A stretch of DNA of 64,000 nt from contig NZ_JAEFAJ010000005.1 in NCBI RefSeq assembly GCF_016287535.1, positions 62,001 through 126,000 of the forward strand. Direction: 5' to 3'. Shown here in pieces: positions 1 to 7,975 of the stretch. The position numbers and the translations under genes are program-made. Numbering within the stretch: the first letter of the stretch is position 1; every line of letters starts with the position of its first letter. The DNA comes from Ruminococcus sp. (GTDB lineage Bacteria > Bacillota > Clostridia > Oscillospirales > Ruminococcaceae). A model generated the notes under the pieces. That model worked only from the letters and a program-made list of their open reading frames with translations, was not told the DNA's origin and ran no database searches.

Positions 1-1274
1 TCGATGACGATACCGACAGCTACTCCAATATCTTCAACAATGCCAAAACACCTGTTGATACTGCCGATAAAAAGCGTCTCATCAGGGCACTCAAAGCACT
101 GTCGGAAGAGACAGACATTGAGACAACAGTTGACGTTGAGGAAGTTATCAGATACTTTGTAGTGCATAATTTCCTTTGCAACGGCGACAGCTACACAGGT
201 CAGATGATACACAATTACTACCTGTACGAAAAAGACGGTCAGCTTTCTATGATACCCTGGGACTATAACCTTGCTTACGGTTCATTTATGGGAGGAAATG
301 CGTCATCTTCTGTTAATTCTCCCATAGATACACCTGTGTCGGGAGGTATGAGCGACCGTCCGATGATCGCGTGGATATTCGATAACGAGGAATACACAGA
401 GCAGTATCACGAGCTTTTCAGCGAATTCCTCAGTGGCGTCGATTTTGAGAAATTGGTTTCTGATACGGCAGAACTTATAGACAAGTATGTTGAAAAGGAT
501 CCCACAAAGTTCTGCACATATGATGAGTTCAAAACAGGAGTTGAAGCTATAAAGAAATTCTGCACTCTCCGTGCGGAAAGCGTAAGCGGACAGCTTGACG
601 GTACTATCCCTTCAACTACTGACGGACAGAAAGCCGACAGTTCGGCACTTATTGACACAGACGGACTGAACACATCGGATATGGGTTCGATGGGAGGCGG
701 CTTCGGCGGCGGTCAGAAAGGCGGCTTTGGCAGAAGCAGCAGAACAGAGAAGTCTGATTCCTCAGAAAAAACCAATAATTCCGGATCAAAGCAGTCTTTT
801 GACAATTCTGAGTTTTCTGTTAAGATGACAAGCTCAATAAAGCTGCTGGATAACGAAGAAGACAGCAGTTCGCAGAGTAAAAAGCGACAGGGATTTGGCG
901 GCGGCGAAAAGCCCGGTTTCGGAGGTCAGTCTCCACAGGGCTTCGGCGGAGAAATGCCTGAAGGATTCGACCCCGGCAAAGCTCCGGGAGGCTTCAGCGG
1001 TAACGGAAAAACAGAAGCAGACGGCGATAACAGCAGTGACGGAAAGCAGACAACTGTGAACGATACGGAAGTTACTTCCGCTGAGAACAGCCAGGGTGAC
1101 GCTCCTTCTCAAAGACAGGATGGTTCGAGAAGTGAAGGAAGACCTCAGATGGGAGATTTCTCGCCTATGGGCGGCGGTCAGCAGGCTGACAATAAGACGG
1201 CATATATCCTTCTTGGAGTTTCCGCACTGGTACTTTTGCTTGGCCTTGGATTTGCGGCGAAGTTCAGAAGATGA
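1..1274 (+). CDS. CotH-like kinase-fold surface protein, C-terminal part (5' end outside window)
   Basis: Open in frame from base 3, so the true start lies upstream; the ATG at 162 is internal. The first ~140 visible residues hold the CotH signature: an NFLCNGDSYTGQ segment, then MIPWDYNLAYG, whose Asp fits the metal-binding Asp of CotH protein kinases. The next ~180 residues are low-complexity and rich in Gly, Ser and Asn with repeated GFGG/PGGF motifs. A single membrane helix (about YILLGVSALVLLLGLGF) and a basic tail AKFRR end the protein. This layout suggests an extracytoplasmic kinase-like domain held to the membrane by a flexible stalk. CotH domains are common in Ruminococcus cellulosomal proteins, but no dockerin is seen here. 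The family is clear; the substrate is unknown. Confidence 0.8.
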   Translation, partial: DDDTDSYSNIFNNAKTPVDTADKKRLIRALKALSEETDIETTVDVEEVIRYFVVHNFLCNGDSYTGQMIHNYYLYEKDGQLSMIPWDYNLAYGSFMGGNASSSVNSPIDTPVSGGMSDRPMIAWIFDNEEYTEQYHELFSEFLSGVDFEKLVSDTAELIDKYVEKDPTKFCTYDEFKTGVEAIKKFCTLRAESVSGQLDGTIPSTTDGQKADSSALIDTDGLNTSDMGSMGGGFGGGQKGGFGRSSRTEKSDSSEKTNNSGSKQSFDNSEFSVKMTSSIKLLDNEEDSSSQSKKRQGFGGGEKPGFGGQSPQGFGGEMPEGFDPGKAPGGFSGNGKTEADGDNSSDGKQTTVNDTEVTSAENSQGDAPSQRQDGSRSEGRPQMGDFSPMGGGQQADNKTAYILLGVSALVLLLGLGFAAKFRR

Positions 1275-1331
1275 TCTGAACAGCATAGTAATATCAGTTC
1301 CGCATGATGTTGCCGATCATACGGAAGCATA

Positions 1332-1358
1332 AAAAAAGCGTCCTTTGGACGCTTTTTT
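1332..1358. terminator. Bidirectional rho-independent terminator
   Basis: The stem AAAAAAGCGTCC / GGACGCTTTTTT has a 3-nt loop and lies between the convergent CotH-like and YczE-like genes. A-tract and T-tract on either side allow use from both strands. Confidence 0.85.
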
Positions 1359-1361
1359 GTT

Positions 1362-2027
1362 TTATACACTGGTTTTTCCGTTTTCTGTACCGCTTTTGCC
1401 GTCAAGTATCTTCCTTGCAATGTGAACGGTGAAAAACTCGATAAGCGGCCCCATGAAGAAGGCGGTTATTATCGTGCCGATACCTGCTATCGTTGGTATC
1501 TCCTTCAGATGTCCTCCGCCTGCGATGAACATAACTGCTCCGAGAACGACGCAGCAAACGTCCGTGCATATGCGTATGAACTTGAACTTGCCAATCTTCC
1601 ATTTGTTTGCCATTATCAGGGCTACCGCGTCATATGTGGAAACTCCCAGATCGGCGGTTATGTACAGCGAAGAACCGATACATATGATGACTATACCGAT
1701 CACCAGGAACAGGACGCGCAGCGCCATTGACGGCTCCGGGACAGCCCAGCGCAGGAATTTGTAGGAGTATTCCGTCACATAACCTAAAAGGAAGAGGTTG
1801 ATGAATGTGGCGATACCTATGTAATGCCGGTCAAATATAAGGCTGAATGTCAGCAGTAATGCGTTGACGATGACATACAGGGTACCGAAGCTTATGGGGA
1901 TGAGCTTGCTGATGCCGCTCATGAAGGACTGGAAGGGGTCAACGCCGAAAGCAGCCATTTTGAATATAGCCACACTGACAGCTCCGGTCATGACTCCAAG
2001 GATTGACATAATGATTCTTTTTTTCAT
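1362..2027 (-). CDS. YczE/YyaS-type integral membrane protein
   Basis: 221 residues with about five hydrophobic helices. The N-terminal pattern (MKKRIIMSILGVMTGAVSVA, then a GVDPFQSFMSG segment and FGTLYVIVNALLL) is that of the YczE/YyaS/YitT-like family (COG2364). Members are small multi-pass proteins of the cytoplasmic membrane; YczE affects surfactin production in Bacillus, but the molecular activity is not known. An AAGAGAAG stretch precedes the ATG at an acceptable distance. The gene stands alone, convergent with the CotH-like gene and sharing its terminator. A transporter-like role is only inference. Confidence 0.7.
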   Translation of the reverse strand: MKKRIIMSILGVMTGAVSVAIFKMAAFGVDPFQSFMSGISKLIPISFGTLYVIVNALLLTFSLIFDRHYIGIATFINLFLLGYVTEYSYKFLRWAVPEPSMALRVLFLVIGIVIICIGSSLYITADLGVSTYDAVALIMANKWKIGKFKFIRICTDVCCVVLGAVMFIAGGGHLKEIPTIAGIGTIITAFFMGPLIEFFTVHIARKILDGKSGTENGKTSV

Positions 2028-2182
2028 GTTTTCTTCTCTTTTCTGAATAAATTTACATGAATGATTATATCACAGATGTATCATCAAAGTCTATCCTAAA
2101 ATTGCGGTGTTATCAGCTGAAACTGCTGTTTTTAATGAATTGCGGCTGAATCGATGAAAAGAGGATATCGTGCACTGAGGCA

Positions 2183-3121
2183 TCAGGTGAAAACAAGAGC
2201 TCCGCTGTCTTCCATCATATTCATCAGGAAGTAACGTGCTTCTTCACGGAGTTCAGGCTTAGCCATATAGTACATATAAGTCTCTATCTTGTTCAGTGTG
2301 CTTGCTGTCCTGCCCTCTATTTTGAACTGCTCAAAGCCCATGGGAACATATCTGTTCCATATATCATCAGGTGATATGTGCGTTTTCAGCTCCCTGATCT
2401 CGAAAATACTGCGCTTGGAGTAAGGACAGTCGATGAAATGGTTCGGGTCATACTTTTCAACATCAAAAGGCACGTTGGGATATTTTTTTATGTGATTGCA
2501 AAACGCTATCTGCTGCTGACTTATATCCTTGTAATGCTGGAGCCTTCCCGGACATTCGGGCTGGCAGCAGGCATTCACAAGGAACTCGATATCCTTCTTA
2601 CGCGGAAGCCCGCTCAGGATATCGAATTTATTGTTGAGATCATAATCGGCGACGACGACGTGGTAATCCTTCTGAAGCTCCGAAAGAAGAGCCTCCTTGG
2701 AATCAAGGCGTTTGCAGGTCGAGCTGGTCAGCTTGTAACCCGGATATTCCTTCCTTATGTAGTCTTCGAGCAGCTGGGAGGCAACTATCACCTCGTTCAT
2801 TCCGTTGTCGGCGTAATGCAGTATCATATTGCAGCGCTCATCGCTGAGATGCTTTTTCTCAAGCATGATATTGGTGAAAGTAAAACGCAGCGGGATACCG
2901 CGGCTGTTGAATTCCCTGATAACTGTTTTTATATAGTTTTTATCGGCGTTTCCGCCCTGTGATCTGCCGCCGTTCCAAATACACGGAGGAAATACTCCGT
3001 AGACGGAGGCTATTTCTGTTCCTTCACGGAAGAATTCGGGATGGTTTCTAAGCATTTCCGCAAAAAGCAGATTAAGCTTGAAACTTCCGGAAAAATCCGG
3101 AAGATGGAATCTTACTTTCAT
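2183..3121 (-). CDS. U32-peptidase-like TIM-barrel protein (hypothetical)
   Basis: 312 residues, cytosolic, no signal peptide. Near residue 180 it has NACCQPECPGRLQHY, with a cysteine pattern like the Fe-S/substrate region of U32 family proteins, and near the C-terminus FKIEGRTAS, which closely resembles the U32 hallmark KIEGR. Further cysteines lie in CPYSKRS. U32 relatives (YhbU/UbiU, TrhP/RlhA) act in hydroxylation of tRNA, rRNA or ubiquinone and often carry a [4Fe-4S] cluster. The N-terminal half (MKVRFHLPDFSGSFKLNLLF) is not typical, so this would be a divergent member. RBS AGGAG lies 7 nt before the ATG. Function not assigned. Confidence 0.5.
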   Translation of the reverse strand: MKVRFHLPDFSGSFKLNLLFAEMLRNHPEFFREGTEIASVYGVFPPCIWNGGRSQGGNADKNYIKTVIREFNSRGIPLRFTFTNIMLEKKHLSDERCNMILHYADNGMNEVIVASQLLEDYIRKEYPGYKLTSSTCKRLDSKEALLSELQKDYHVVVADYDLNNKFDILSGLPRKKDIEFLVNACCQPECPGRLQHYKDISQQQIAFCNHIKKYPNVPFDVEKYDPNHFIDCPYSKRSIFEIRELKTHISPDDIWNRYVPMGFEQFKIEGRTASTLNKIETYMYYMAKPELREEARYFLMNMMEDSGALVFT

Positions 3122-3263
3122 GGCTTTTCTCCTGTTTTTATTATGTTTGCAGCAAGGCGGTTATTGAATACACATTTATTATATCAGTATGACGGCGATT
3201 AGTCAACCTGTTTTGCCTGTCGGTAAATGCGGCTTTATTTTTATATGTTTACTAAAAAAACAG

Positions 3264-3292
3264 TCGACAAACCGTGAAAATTATGGTAGAAT
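3264..3292 (+). promoter_or_regulatory. Sigma-A type promoter of the GH11-like dockerin gene
   Basis: TCGACA, a 17-nt spacer and TAGAAT lie about 80 nt before the start at 3375. The leader between has no recognised riboswitch. Confidence 0.6.
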
Positions 3293-3374
3293 AAAAATGA
3301 AGGCATTAACAGACCTGCGCGTATTGCCGGCTGTTGATGCTGTATGATAAAAGGGACAGTGAGGAGGAAATATT

Positions 3375-5525
3375 ATGGCAGGATTTTTTAAAAGGGCATT
3401 ATCGGCCCTTACATCAGGATTATGTTTAATTGGCGCAGCCGGTCTGCCGTCATCTTTACCCGCAGCGGTATATGCAGCTGATATATTGCAGGAAGGCAGT
3501 GTTGACGGCTATTTTTATCAGTACTGGGTAGCGAGCAGTATTGGAGAGTGCGACTACGAAAATACGGAAAATAACGGCTTTTCATACAGCTGCAGAGGCG
3601 TTGAGGACTCTATTGTAACTAAAGGCAAGAAATTTGAAGACGAGAAAATATTTGCTTCACAGCTCAGGGAATATAATGTAACATATGATGCGGATATTGA
3701 CTATATGGGAATGGAATCCTGGTCCGGCGTTTATGGCTGGATGGTTGATCCGAATATAGAGTTCTTCATAATTGACAGCTGGGGAAAAACAGCAATTGAA
3801 GGAACTAAATTCCTCGGTTCATTCGAGTCGAACGGCATTACTTATGATATGTATTATCACCGGAAATACCAGATGGATTTCCTTGGGACTAAATATACAC
3901 CTACCTATTACAGTATCGCTCAGAAAAACCTTGCCGATAATGTCGATGGTACCTGTAATATCAAAAATACCGTCAATATTTCGGATCATCTGAAGGCATG
4001 GAACGATGCGGGACTTGATCTCGGATATATGTATGAAGCAGGATTTTCTGTAGACATATACAGAAGTGACTGCGATGTCAAGCTGAATTCTTTGGATATC
4101 ACCAGTGAGATCACTGATGATGCCAACTTCGGTCCTGAATTTGCTTATAAAAAACATGAGCCTGCTGAGCCGGACGAAGAGGGAAGATCGGTATATATAG
4201 ACTTTGAAACGGAGAACGAAAGTATCGGGGCAGCTGATGAAAAATGCAGGGCTTCATATGAGACCGAACATTCCTTCAGCGGAGAGCGTTCAATGCTCAT
4301 ATCTGCCGAAGGAAAAAGCACGAGGACTCTTATATATGAGATAGATCCTTTTGATTTCAAAGGCAGAAAAATGCTTGGCGGTGTAAGGCTGTACCATAGT
4401 TCTGACAAAGATGTAAGGTTTTCTTTTGAGATACTGCGCAGGGATATACAGGGCAGAGAAGAAAGGCGTGATAAATCCTTCAAGAGCATTGCCCCGGATC
4501 ACTGGGCTTCTATGGATCTGCTCGCTTTTTCTCTGGACAATGATGTGTATACAAAGTATTACATTGTTATTACCGCTTCAGAGCCTGTGGATTTTTATGC
4601 TGACGATCTTTATATTTATGACGCCGAGTATTATGAGGAGTTCATAAGCGCGGAAAAATATAATATACGCGGCGATATCAATAATGACAAGTCTGTCGAT
4701 ATTTTCGATATGATAGCGTTAAGGCGTGAACTGCTTGACACAGGTGAACCGACGATCGACGCGCTCCATGACGTGAACGGTGATTATAAGCTCAATGTAT
4801 GTGATCTGGTGCTGCTTACACAGTTTGTCCTCGGTAAGACGGATTCTGTTCCTGAGCCTGATATTAAGGCGGAATATCATGTAGGACCATTCAGCGATTC
4901 AATAGATGAAGACTTGTATATATTTTCATCAACAACTGATAATTCACAAAATATAAAAACAGTTATCTGTGAAGACGGTACGTATATGTCGCAGTGGGGT
5001 GACATTAAATACTATGATATTTTAAAGTCCAGGAGCATTGATGATTTTGATGAGATCAGCGTAAAATGTTCGGGAGAGGTAAAAACTGTTTCAGTGCAGG
5101 ATAATGATATTAAGCCATGTGTTTATGTTATAACATCGGCAAAATTTGTAAATGCTGGTAAAGCTGTTGAAGTATGTGTTATAGATGGAGCAGATAAAGA
5201 GTCCAGATTGAACTGGTTACCGGGTTACAATAAAATGGAAAACGTAAATATTGACGGGACTGACTATTATCTCAGCAAGCCGGCTGAAACTTCGGACGAT
5301 GTGTATGATGATTACGTGATACGGCTTTTCACAAAAGATAATACAGTTGAATGCGATAAGAAATGCAGCTTTGAAATGGAGACGGATTTTACAGATATAC
5401 TGAAGTATTTGGGCATGGAGGAGTTCAGACCTTCGGAAGTAACATGCTCGGTTATGATCAAAAATAATTCGGGTTACATTGATATTAATGAAATGTCCTT
5501 CATTGATAAAAGTAGAGAAGCATAA
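3375..5525 (+). CDS. Secreted GH11-like protein with CBM-like domain, internal dockerin and C-terminal beta domain
   Basis: 716 residues with a signal peptide (~1-35). Residues ~37-245 are a GH11 xylanase fold: YGWMVDPNIEFFIIDSWG aligns with the nucleophile strand and keeps Glu129. In the acid/base strand (SVDIYRSD) the expected Glu is Asp227, where the intact GH11 at 55.4 kb has IEGYRSSG. Residues ~274-416 resemble a carbohydrate-binding jelly roll (CBM22/CBM4-like). Residues ~430-487 are a type I dockerin with two calcium loops (GDINNDKSVDIFD and HDVNGDYKLNVCD). Unusually, ~225 residues follow; their last part reads like another half jelly roll. Likely cellulosomal; xylan binding or weak hydrolysis is inferred. 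RBS GAGGAGG precedes the ATG. Confidence 0.75.
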   Translation: MAGFFKRALSALTSGLCLIGAAGLPSSLPAAVYAADILQEGSVDGYFYQYWVASSIGECDYENTENNGFSYSCRGVEDSIVTKGKKFEDEKIFASQLREYNVTYDADIDYMGMESWSGVYGWMVDPNIEFFIIDSWGKTAIEGTKFLGSFESNGITYDMYYHRKYQMDFLGTKYTPTYYSIAQKNLADNVDGTCNIKNTVNISDHLKAWNDAGLDLGYMYEAGFSVDIYRSDCDVKLNSLDITSEITDDANFGPEFAYKKHEPAEPDEEGRSVYIDFETENESIGAADEKCRASYETEHSFSGERSMLISAEGKSTRTLIYEIDPFDFKGRKMLGGVRLYHSSDKDVRFSFEILRRDIQGREERRDKSFKSIAPDHWASMDLLAFSLDNDVYTKYYIVITASEPVDFYADDLYIYDAEYYEEFISAEKYNIRGDINNDKSVDIFDMIALRRELLDTGEPTIDALHDVNGDYKLNVCDLVLLTQFVLGKTDSVPEPDIKAEYHVGPFSDSIDEDLYIFSSTTDNSQNIKTVICEDGTYMSQWGDIKYYDILKSRSIDDFDEISVKCSGEVKTVSVQDNDIKPCVYVITSAKFVNAGKAVEVCVIDGADKESRLNWLPGYNKMENVNIDGTDYYLSKPAETSDDVYDDYVIRLFTKDNTVECDKKCSFEMETDFTDILKYLGMEEFRPSEVTCSVMIKNNSGYIDINEMSFIDKSREA

Positions 5526-5530
5526 AAAAT

Positions 5531-5560
5531 ACCGCTCATGCAAGTTGCTGCATGAGCGGT
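5531..5560 (+). terminator. Rho-independent terminator
   Basis: A 12-bp perfect stem (ACCGCTCATGCA and its complement) with a 6-nt loop is followed by TCCTTT, directly after the GH11-like gene. Confidence 0.75.
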
Positions 5561-5620
5561 TCCTTTATGCCGGAGCACTGACGTATCCGGTTTTTAAAAT
5601 GCGGATTTGCTGATAATATA

Positions 5621-5649
5621 TTGACACATATACCGTTATATGATACAAT
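5621..5649 (+). promoter_or_regulatory. Sigma-A type promoter
   Basis: TTGACA, a 17-nt spacer and TACAAT lie about 35 nt upstream of the start at 5683. Confidence 0.7.
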
Positions 5650-5682
5650 GTAATTTGTATATAATATCCGGAGGTGCTTGAT

Positions 5683-7455
5683 TTGAAACTATCAAAGTCA
5701 ACTAAAAAAACATTGTCAGTATGCATGAGTATGCTGCTCACTGTCAATACCTGTTCCGCAATGAAGCTTATTGCAGCTGATAACGACAGCGCGGAAAAAC
5801 AGAATGAGCAGGCAGTGACCGCAACGGTCACAACAACAGCTGCTGCAACAACGACTGCTTCGGTTGCAACAACTACCGTTTCAGCTGACTTAAAAGAGTT
5901 AAAGCTGAACAGCAAGGTCGAGGATAACAAGGTAACCCTTTCATGGAACAAGGTAAGCGATGAAGAGGGCTTCGGATATCAGCTTTTCAGACGTGAAAAC
6001 GGCTCGGACTGGGAGGTCCGCTCGATATGGAATGAAAAGGAAAAGGTAGATGTGCTGAATATATATCCGGCGCAGCCGTTTCTTGAGGAATGGATGACTT
6101 CACCCATAGGTGAAACAGAAACTCCTGCCGGAAAAGACCTGATGAATATATCATCTGTCTATTTCAGTGATTTCAATTCGGACCCTGCAACATATTTATA
6201 CAACGAGGACGGAAGCTGGAAGTATGACGTTCTTTTTGTAGGAGCAGCCGACTATAATTCAGGTTTTGACTTCAGTGATGAAGCTACTAAGGAAGTCACC
6301 AAATTTGAAAAGAGCGGAAGAGGAGTCCTTTTCGGACACGATACTCTCGGCGCAGGCCTTGGCTATCCGAATTTCAATACATTTGCCGAAGATCTCGGAA
6401 TTGTTATAGGTTCACGCTATATTGTCGGATCGGAGAAAGCAACAGTAGTAAAGACAGGCGTTATGACGGATTATCCTTGGACTATACGCGGAACTCTTGA
6501 TATACCTACCTGCCATGCAACAGGTCAGTATGCTCTTGACGCCACTGTCTGGATGACACTGAGCGATGATGATATAATCGATGCCGAGACAGGTGCGATA
6601 GGTAATTTCTATCTTATCACAAATAACAATCTTGGCATGATACAGACAGGTCACAGCAACGGACAGGCTACAGATGATGAAAGAAAGGTGCTTGCGAATA
6701 CTCTCTTCTTCCTGTACCAGAATTCAGACAGCACCAATGCCGTTGACGGCGCGTTCACTGACAGAAAAGCGCCGCAGAAGCCCGATGCATCAGGTTCCTA
6801 TGCAGGCGATGGAAAAATGCTGCTTTCTGTTCAGGCAAAGGACGAGCCCACAGTTTATGAGTATTACGTAAGTGCTGTATCAGAGAAGGAAGGCAGGGAA
6901 GCTGCTTCTTCAAATATCGTAAAGGAGGAGTCACTCAGCGGTATCAAAGGATTTGTTGTCAGGGTCACAGACAGCGATAAGGAAACTCCGGAGATCATTG
7001 AGTACGAAGATGACAAGGAAACAGTAAAGAATATCATTCCTGCTGATGAAAACGGAAAGGCAAAGATCGAGGCAGAGCTCGATGATACTGTTATTTCGCA
7101 GTATGTTCATATCTTCGCTGTTGACAATGAAAACAATGTGAGCGAGGAGCTTATTGTTCCTGTTAATGACAATGTAAAGCTTGGAGACGTTAACTTCGAC
7201 GGAGAGGTAAACGCAGTTGACGCAAGCCTTATACTTGCCGAATATGCGAGAATATCAACAAAACAGCCCGCAGCTTTCACTGAAAAGCAGTTCGTTGCAG
7301 GCGAAGTTGACGGAAACGGCATAATAGACGCGGCAGACGCATCGTTTGTACTTGTTTATTACTCGTATTTAGCTACGGGCGGTGAACTGGACGATATGAG
7401 AGAGTGGATGAAGATCACCGACTTTTCCGCTATCGAAAAAACTCAGGCAGAATAA
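5683..7455 (+). CDS. Secreted dockerin protein with amidotransferase-like (DUF5057-type) domain
   Basis: 590 residues from a TTG start. GGAGG at 5670-5674 sits 8 nt before it; the in-frame GTG at 5674 overlaps the RBS and is unlikely. Signal peptide at the N-terminus, then a short Thr/Ala linker and an FN3-like strand set (KVTLSWNKVSDEEGFGYQLF). The central part begins VDVLNIYP and has VLFGHDTLG and GMIQTGHSNGQATDDE motifs, as in secreted Clostridia proteins with a DUF5057/ThuA-like alpha/beta fold. The C-terminal ~70 residues are a dockerin (GDVNFDGEVNAVDASLI, then GEVDGNGIIDAADASFVL). Cellulosome attachment is well supported; the activity of the central domain is unknown. Confidence 0.65.
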   Translation: MKLSKSTKKTLSVCMSMLLTVNTCSAMKLIAADNDSAEKQNEQAVTATVTTTAAATTTASVATTTVSADLKELKLNSKVEDNKVTLSWNKVSDEEGFGYQLFRRENGSDWEVRSIWNEKEKVDVLNIYPAQPFLEEWMTSPIGETETPAGKDLMNISSVYFSDFNSDPATYLYNEDGSWKYDVLFVGAADYNSGFDFSDEATKEVTKFEKSGRGVLFGHDTLGAGLGYPNFNTFAEDLGIVIGSRYIVGSEKATVVKTGVMTDYPWTIRGTLDIPTCHATGQYALDATVWMTLSDDDIIDAETGAIGNFYLITNNNLGMIQTGHSNGQATDDERKVLANTLFFLYQNSDSTNAVDGAFTDRKAPQKPDASGSYAGDGKMLLSVQAKDEPTVYEYYVSAVSEKEGREAASSNIVKEESLSGIKGFVVRVTDSDKETPEIIEYEDDKETVKNIIPADENGKAKIEAELDDTVISQYVHIFAVDNENNVSEELIVPVNDNVKLGDVNFDGEVNAVDASLILAEYARISTKQPAAFTEKQFVAGEVDGNGIIDAADASFVLVYYSYLATGGELDDMREWMKITDFSAIEKTQAE

Positions 7456-7472
7456 GCAGATATTAATTACGG

Positions 7473-7496
7473 AGCTCCGGCGAAACAACCGGAGCT
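7473..7496 (+). terminator. Probable terminator
   Basis: AGCTCCGG pairs with CCGGAGCT across an 8-nt loop, followed by TTG. It is 17 nt after the dockerin gene. Confidence 0.6.
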
Positions 7497-7569
7497 TTGT
7501 CATATAACGTCGGATCTGTGAATATTATTCAGTGACTGGATCACTGCGAATGCGGAAGGAGTAACTGAA

Positions 7570-7755
7570 ATGAGAAAAGTTCACAGAAAAATTATAAGCA
7601 GTGCGGTAGTGTGCGGCTGTGCGCTGTTCACTCTGTACGGAGCGTCCCGTATAGCTGAGAGGACTGAAAACGGAGCCCTGCCCGTGTCTGTTACGGATAT
7701 GGAAAATGAAGTGCCTGTTATAGTCCTGGATGCCGGACATGGCGCATCAGCTTAA
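7570..7755 (+). pseudogene. cwlD: cwlD-type N-acetylmuramoyl-L-alanine amidase, 5' fragment (interrupted by element)
   Basis: The reading frame gives a signal/anchor helix (IISSAVVCGCALFTLYG) and then VIVLDAGHG, the first zinc-ligand motif of Amidase_3, before changing to ASA and a stop at 7755. The remaining ~185 residues lie at 22859-23418. Joining bases 7744 and 22859 restores VLDAGHGGIDGGC with no frame change, giving a ~244-residue protein, the usual CwlD length. RBS GGAAGGAG precedes the ATG. CwlD-type enzymes cleave the amide between N-acetylmuramic acid and stem peptide; in spore formers CwlD helps make cortex muramic-lactam. In this integrated state the gene cannot give an active enzyme. 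Whether the intact gene serves sporulation or ordinary wall turnover here is not known. Confidence 0.9.
7737..7744. repeat. attL core of the integrative element
   Basis: Core ACATGGCG, left copy. Host amidase sequence lies to the left and element sequence to the right. The inferred crossover dinucleotide is CA at 7738-7739, the centre of the attP dyad. Confidence 0.85.
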
Positions 7756-7919
7756 ACATAGTTCATTTGAGCGGAAGAGTTGTCAGAGTGAATGAGCTAT
7801 ACTATACATCTGATACAGCATTGAAGCATTAAAGCCAAAGAATATTACAGAAAGTCCCCGCAGCTGCGTGGACTTGTATTTGCGTTTCAACATTGATCGT
7901 GCGGCGGTAATATAAAGAA

Positions 7920-7945
7920 ATCCGCCCGTATTATTACGAGCGGAT
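7920..7945 (-). terminator. Terminator of the GH9 gene
   Basis: ATCCGCCCGT and ACGAGCGGAT form a 10-bp stem with one imperfect pair around ATTATT. It lies just past the stop of the leftward GH9 gene. The ~175 bases between attL and this hairpin hold no gene that can be supported. Confidence 0.6.
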
Positions 7946-7975
7946 AATTTGTTTATATTCGTTTCCCTGATGTGT

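Noticed and set aside
7570..7755. Independent 61-residue exported peptide
   Set aside because: Its sequence is explained fully as the 5' end of the interrupted amidase; the last three residues come from element DNA.
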